From: an uncultured Bacteroides sp.
GTDB taxonomy: Bacteria > Bacteroidota > Bacteroidia > Bacteroidales > Bacteroidaceae
DNA: 25,363 nt
Reading direction: 5' to 3'
Assembly: GCF_958445495.1 (NCBI RefSeq)
Contig: NZ_CAUCSQ010000059.1
Location: 1-25,363 of the forward strand
In this document: one piece after another, positions 23,735 through 25,363 of the stretch
Layout: each line of letters begins with the position of its first letter
Numbering within the stretch: position 1 is the stretch's first letter
Program-made: the position numbers and the translations under genes
The notes under the pieces: generated by a model
Told to the model about the DNA's origin: nothing
Databases searched by the model: none
The model's input: the letters and a program-made list of their open reading frames with translations, nothing else

Positions 23735-24616
23735 ATGTTGATAGAATCTTTTCTTGATTATCTCCGGTATGAGCGGAACTATTCGGAAAAAACCGTTCTG
23801 GCGTATGGCGCGGATATAAAGCAATTGCAGGAGTTTTCAGAGGAAGAGTATGGAAAATTCGACCCGTTGGAAGTGAAGGCGGAGCTGGTCCGTGAATGGA
23901 TTGTTGCATTGATGGACAAAGGTTATACTTCGACTTCCGTAAACCGTAAGTTAAGTTCGTTGCGCTCGTTCTATAAATATCTTTTAAGGCAGGGACAAAT
24001 GGAGGCGGACCCGTTGCTCAAAGTCACGGGGCCTAAGAACAAGAAGCCGTTGCCTGTTTTTGTAAGGGAGAGCGAGATGGACAGGTTGCTGGACGAGACG
24101 GACTTTGGCGAGGGGTTTAAAGGGTGTCGCGACCGGTTGGTGATTGAAATGTTCTATGCCACGGGCATGAGGCTTTCGGAACTTATCGGGTTGGACGACC
24201 GGGATGTGGATTTTTCCGCTTCTCTGTTGAAGGTGACCGGGAAAAGAAACAAGCAGCGCTTGATACCTTTCGGCGATGAGCTGAGGAAGTCGATGCTTGA
24301 GTATATCGATATAAGAAACGAAGCGGTTCGGGAAAGGTCGGAGGCTTTTTTCATTCGGGAAAACGGCGAACGGCTTTATAAGAACCTGGTCTATAATCTG
24401 GTGAAACGGAACTTGTCAAAGGTGGTGACGTTGAAAAAAAGGAGCCCTCACGTGCTGAGGCATACTTTCGCTACCATGATGCTGAATAATGAGGCGGAAT
24501 TGGGCGCTGTGAAAGAACTTTTGGGTCACGAGAGCATTGCGACTACCGAGATTTATACGCATACCACGTTTGAAGAACTTAAAAAAGTGTATAAACAAGC
24601 TCATCCAAGGGCTTAA
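23735..24616 (+). CDS. xerC: tyrosine recombinase, XerC/XerD type
   Basis: This 293-residue site-specific recombinase has the usual two domains: an N-terminal SAM-like core-binding domain (LIESFLDYLRYERNYSEKT, residues 2-20) and a C-terminal catalytic domain. All six catalytic residues are visible: Arg146 (GMRLSEL), Lys170 (TGKRNKQR), His239 and Arg242 (PHVLRHTFA), His265 (LGHESIATT) and Tyr274 (EIYTHTT). The length and the compact C-terminus match housekeeping Xer proteins, which resolve chromosome dimers at dif, rather than phage or transposon integrases. XerC and XerD cannot be separated by eye, so the symbol is tentative. The frame is open upstream to a TTG at 23708, but the ATG fits the family N-terminus. 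hpf begins 16 bp after its stop. Confidence 0.9.
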   Translation: MLIESFLDYLRYERNYSEKTVLAYGADIKQLQEFSEEEYGKFDPLEVKAELVREWIVALMDKGYTSTSVNRKLSSLRSFYKYLLRQGQMEADPLLKVTGPKNKKPLPVFVRESEMDRLLDETDFGEGFKGCRDRLVIEMFYATGMRLSELIGLDDRDVDFSASLLKVTGKRNKQRLIPFGDELRKSMLEYIDIRNEAVRERSEAFFIRENGERLYKNLVYNLVKRNLSKVVTLKKRSPHVLRHTFATMMLNNEAELGAVKELLGHESIATTEIYTHTTFEELKKVYKQAHPRA

Positions 24617-24620
24617 AAAC

Positions 24621-24627
24621 AAGGAGG
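24621..24627 (+). promoter_or_regulatory. Shine-Dalgarno site of hpf
   Basis: AAGGAGG lies five bases before ATG 24633 and just after the recombinase stop. It fixes the hpf start at 24633 rather than at in-frame starts inside the recombinase gene, and is unusual for this genus. Confidence 0.6.
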
Positions 24628-24632
24628 TAAGT

Positions 24633-24932
24633 ATGGAAGTAAGAATTCAATCAATTCACTTTGATGCGTCAGAACAATTGCAGGCATTTATTCAGAAAAA
24701 AGTGTCTAAGTTGGAGAAATATTACGAAGATATAAAGAAAGTGGAGGTGTCATTAAAGGTAGTTAAACCGGAAACTGCGGAAAATAAGGAAGCAGGTATA
24801 AAGATTCTCGTTCCCAACGGGGAGTTTTATGCAAGCAAAGTGTGCGACACATTTGAAGAAGCAATCGATTTGGACGTGGAAGCGCTCGAAAAGCAGTTGG
24901 TTAAATACAAGGAAAAACAACGTAATAAATAA
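24633..24932 (+). CDS. hpf: ribosome hibernation-promoting factor (HPF/RaiA family)
   Basis: This 99-residue protein binds the decoding region of the 30S subunit and silences ribosomes in stationary phase. It starts MEVRIQSIHFDASEQLQAFI and continues with a helix containing KKVSKLEKYYEDI. A central strand VEVSLKVVK and the C-terminal DTFEEAIDLDVEALEKQLVK helix complete the beta-alpha-beta-beta-beta-alpha fold of the family. The length matches short HPF (E. coli 95 residues), without the dimerising C-terminal domain of long HPF. It is the last gene of the rpsU set, so a ribosomal protein and a ribosome-silencing factor are likely co-transcribed. It is often annotated raiA. Confidence 0.93.
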   Translation: MEVRIQSIHFDASEQLQAFIQKKVSKLEKYYEDIKKVEVSLKVVKPETAENKEAGIKILVPNGEFYASKVCDTFEEAIDLDVEALEKQLVKYKEKQRNK

Positions 24933-24947
24933 AAAAATCGCAAATGT

Positions 24948-24978
24948 TTTGCGGGAAAGAAATAAATAACTAAATTTG
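24948..24978 (+). promoter_or_regulatory. promoter of the tRNA cluster
   Basis: TTTG (24948-24951) and TAAATTTG (24971-24978) are 19 bp apart, a full match to the Bacteroides consensus. The predicted start near 24983-24985 precedes tRNA-Thr by about 45 bp and falls inside the left arm of the adjoining hairpin. Confidence 0.65.
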
Positions 24979-25020
24979 CAGCCGTTTCGCTCGTGCTAGA
25001 ACGTAGCGGTTGCATTTTTT
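24977..25020 (+). terminator. terminator-like hairpin after hpf, overlapping the tRNA promoter
   Basis: TGCAGCCG (24977-24984) pairs with CGGTTGCA (25007-25014), with one G-T pair. A shorter inner stem (CGT with ACG) follows, and a six-base T-run (25015-25020) closes it. Transcripts from hpf would contain the full stem, while those starting at the tRNA promoter would lack most of its left arm. Confidence 0.6.
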
Positions 25021-25029
25021 AATAAGTTC

Positions 25030-25103
25030 GCCTCTTTAGCTCAGTTGGCCAGAGCACGTGATTTGTAATCTCGGGGTCGTTGGTTCGAATCCGACAAGAG
25101 GCT
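25030..25103 (+). tRNA. tRNA-Thr (anticodon UGU)
   Basis: The acceptor arms GCCTCTT (25030-25036) and AAGAGGC (25096-25102) pair perfectly. The D arm GCTC...GAGC, the anticodon loop TTTGTAA (anticodon TGT) and the T arm GTTGG-TTCGAAT-CCGAC are all in place. The discriminator base is T and the CCA end is not encoded. The anticodon stem CGTGA/TCTCG has a central T-T mismatch. Confidence 0.95.
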
Positions 25104-25148
25104 CAAAGCAAACCGGCGCTTGACTCTCTTTTAAAGGGGAGGACGGAT

Positions 25149-25168
25149 GGAAACCGGTTCCGGTTTCC
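25149..25168. repeat. perfect palindrome in the tRNA spacer
   Basis: GGAAACCGG and CCGGTTTCC flank a TT centre. A second small hairpin (CGGGC-GTT-GCCCG) follows about 15 bases later. Both lie in the 205-bp spacer between tRNA-Thr and tRNA-Tyr, and could be processing structures. The spacer is richer in G+C than other gaps in the window. Confidence 0.6.
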
Positions 25169-25308
25169 GGAAATGCGAAGGTCGGGCGTTGCCCGGAAAA
25201 GGAAAGCCGGGAAAGCGGGTCCGGAGGTGAAAACGGAGAAAGAAATAAAGCTTTTCCTTTTGTGAAGGCCGGAATGCGAAAAAAAAGAGTTCTTTGTAGA
25301 ATGAAAAC

Positions 25309-25363
25309 GGGCAAATACCAGAGTGGCCAAATGGGGCAGACTGTAAATCTGCTGGCTTACGCC
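25309..25363 (+). tRNA. tRNA-Tyr (anticodon GUA), cut by the window end
   Basis: The sequence starts GGGCAAATACCAGAGTGGCC, giving the 5' acceptor strand and D arm. The anticodon stem-loop GCAGA-CTGTAAA-TCTGC places GTA in the loop. The beginning of a long variable arm (TGGCTTACGCC) follows, as expected for a class II tRNA-Tyr. The T arm and 3' acceptor strand lie beyond the window. Confidence 0.92.

Noticed and set aside
23735..24616. Integrase of a mobile element at the tRNA genes
   Set aside because: The protein has housekeeping Xer length and sits between rpsU and hpf in the order usual for the genus. No attachment-site duplication or other mobile genes are seen.
24537..24632. Longer hpf reading frame beginning inside the recombinase gene
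   Set aside because: HPF proteins begin at MEVRIQSIHF, and a Shine-Dalgarno site precedes ATG 24633.

Overview
The window looks like a chromosomal segment of a Bacteroides species (Bacteroidales). The evidence is a set of typical Bacteroidota families (a fimbrillin-type lipoprotein, a Bacteroidales phosphate-selective-type porin, a DUF2795 acidic protein, a PgpH-like HD phosphodiesterase), repeated use of the Bacteroides -7 promoter element TAnnTTTG with a TTG-containing -33 element about 19-21 bp upstream, a general lack of Shine-Dalgarno sites, and the order rpsU - tyrosine recombinase - hpf - tRNA-Thr - tRNA-Tyr, which from memory precedes the tuf/secE/nusG region in this genus. Genus-level placement is an inference; the species was not determined.

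Layout. 1-1132: possible end of an IS3-type element at the left edge, then a fimbrial-anchor-like lipoprotein (minus). 1189-2843: a degenerate methyltransferase-like gene, a PduO-type corrinoid adenosyltransferase and a DUF2795 gene (plus), closed by a bidirectional terminator. 2866-8079: an asparagine/aspartate catabolism module made of dcuB-ansB-porin (minus) divergent from aspA (plus). The likely flow is: Asn enters by the porin, is deamidated in the periplasm by AnsB, Asp is imported by DcuB in exchange for succinate, and AspA makes fumarate plus ammonia for fumarate respiration. 8170-11352: a small outer-membrane beta-barrel protein, then priA. 11353-11823: a gene-poor stretch with what looks like a decayed small gene and a terminator hairpin. 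11824-14102: a GH123-like (DUF4091) secreted protein followed by a low-molecular-weight tyrosine phosphatase. 14077-16149: a PgpH-like HD phosphodiesterase, convergent and overlapping. 16243-18997: gltX-waaA operon with a terminator.

18998-20921 is a 1.9-kb island with no convincing gene. It holds two adjoining but unrelated tandem arrays: nine short palindromes (consensus GAAACTATAGTTTC) at a 22-bp period, then five copies of a 96-97-bp unit that alternate between two subtypes, followed by several inverted repeats. This is the least explained part of the window.

20922-23281: gamma-class carbonic anhydrase family protein and a long Xaa-Pro aminopeptidase (minus). 23386-25363: rpsU, a Xer-type recombinase and hpf, a terminator that overlaps the promoter for a tRNA cluster, tRNA-Thr(UGU), and tRNA-Tyr(GUA) cut by the window edge.
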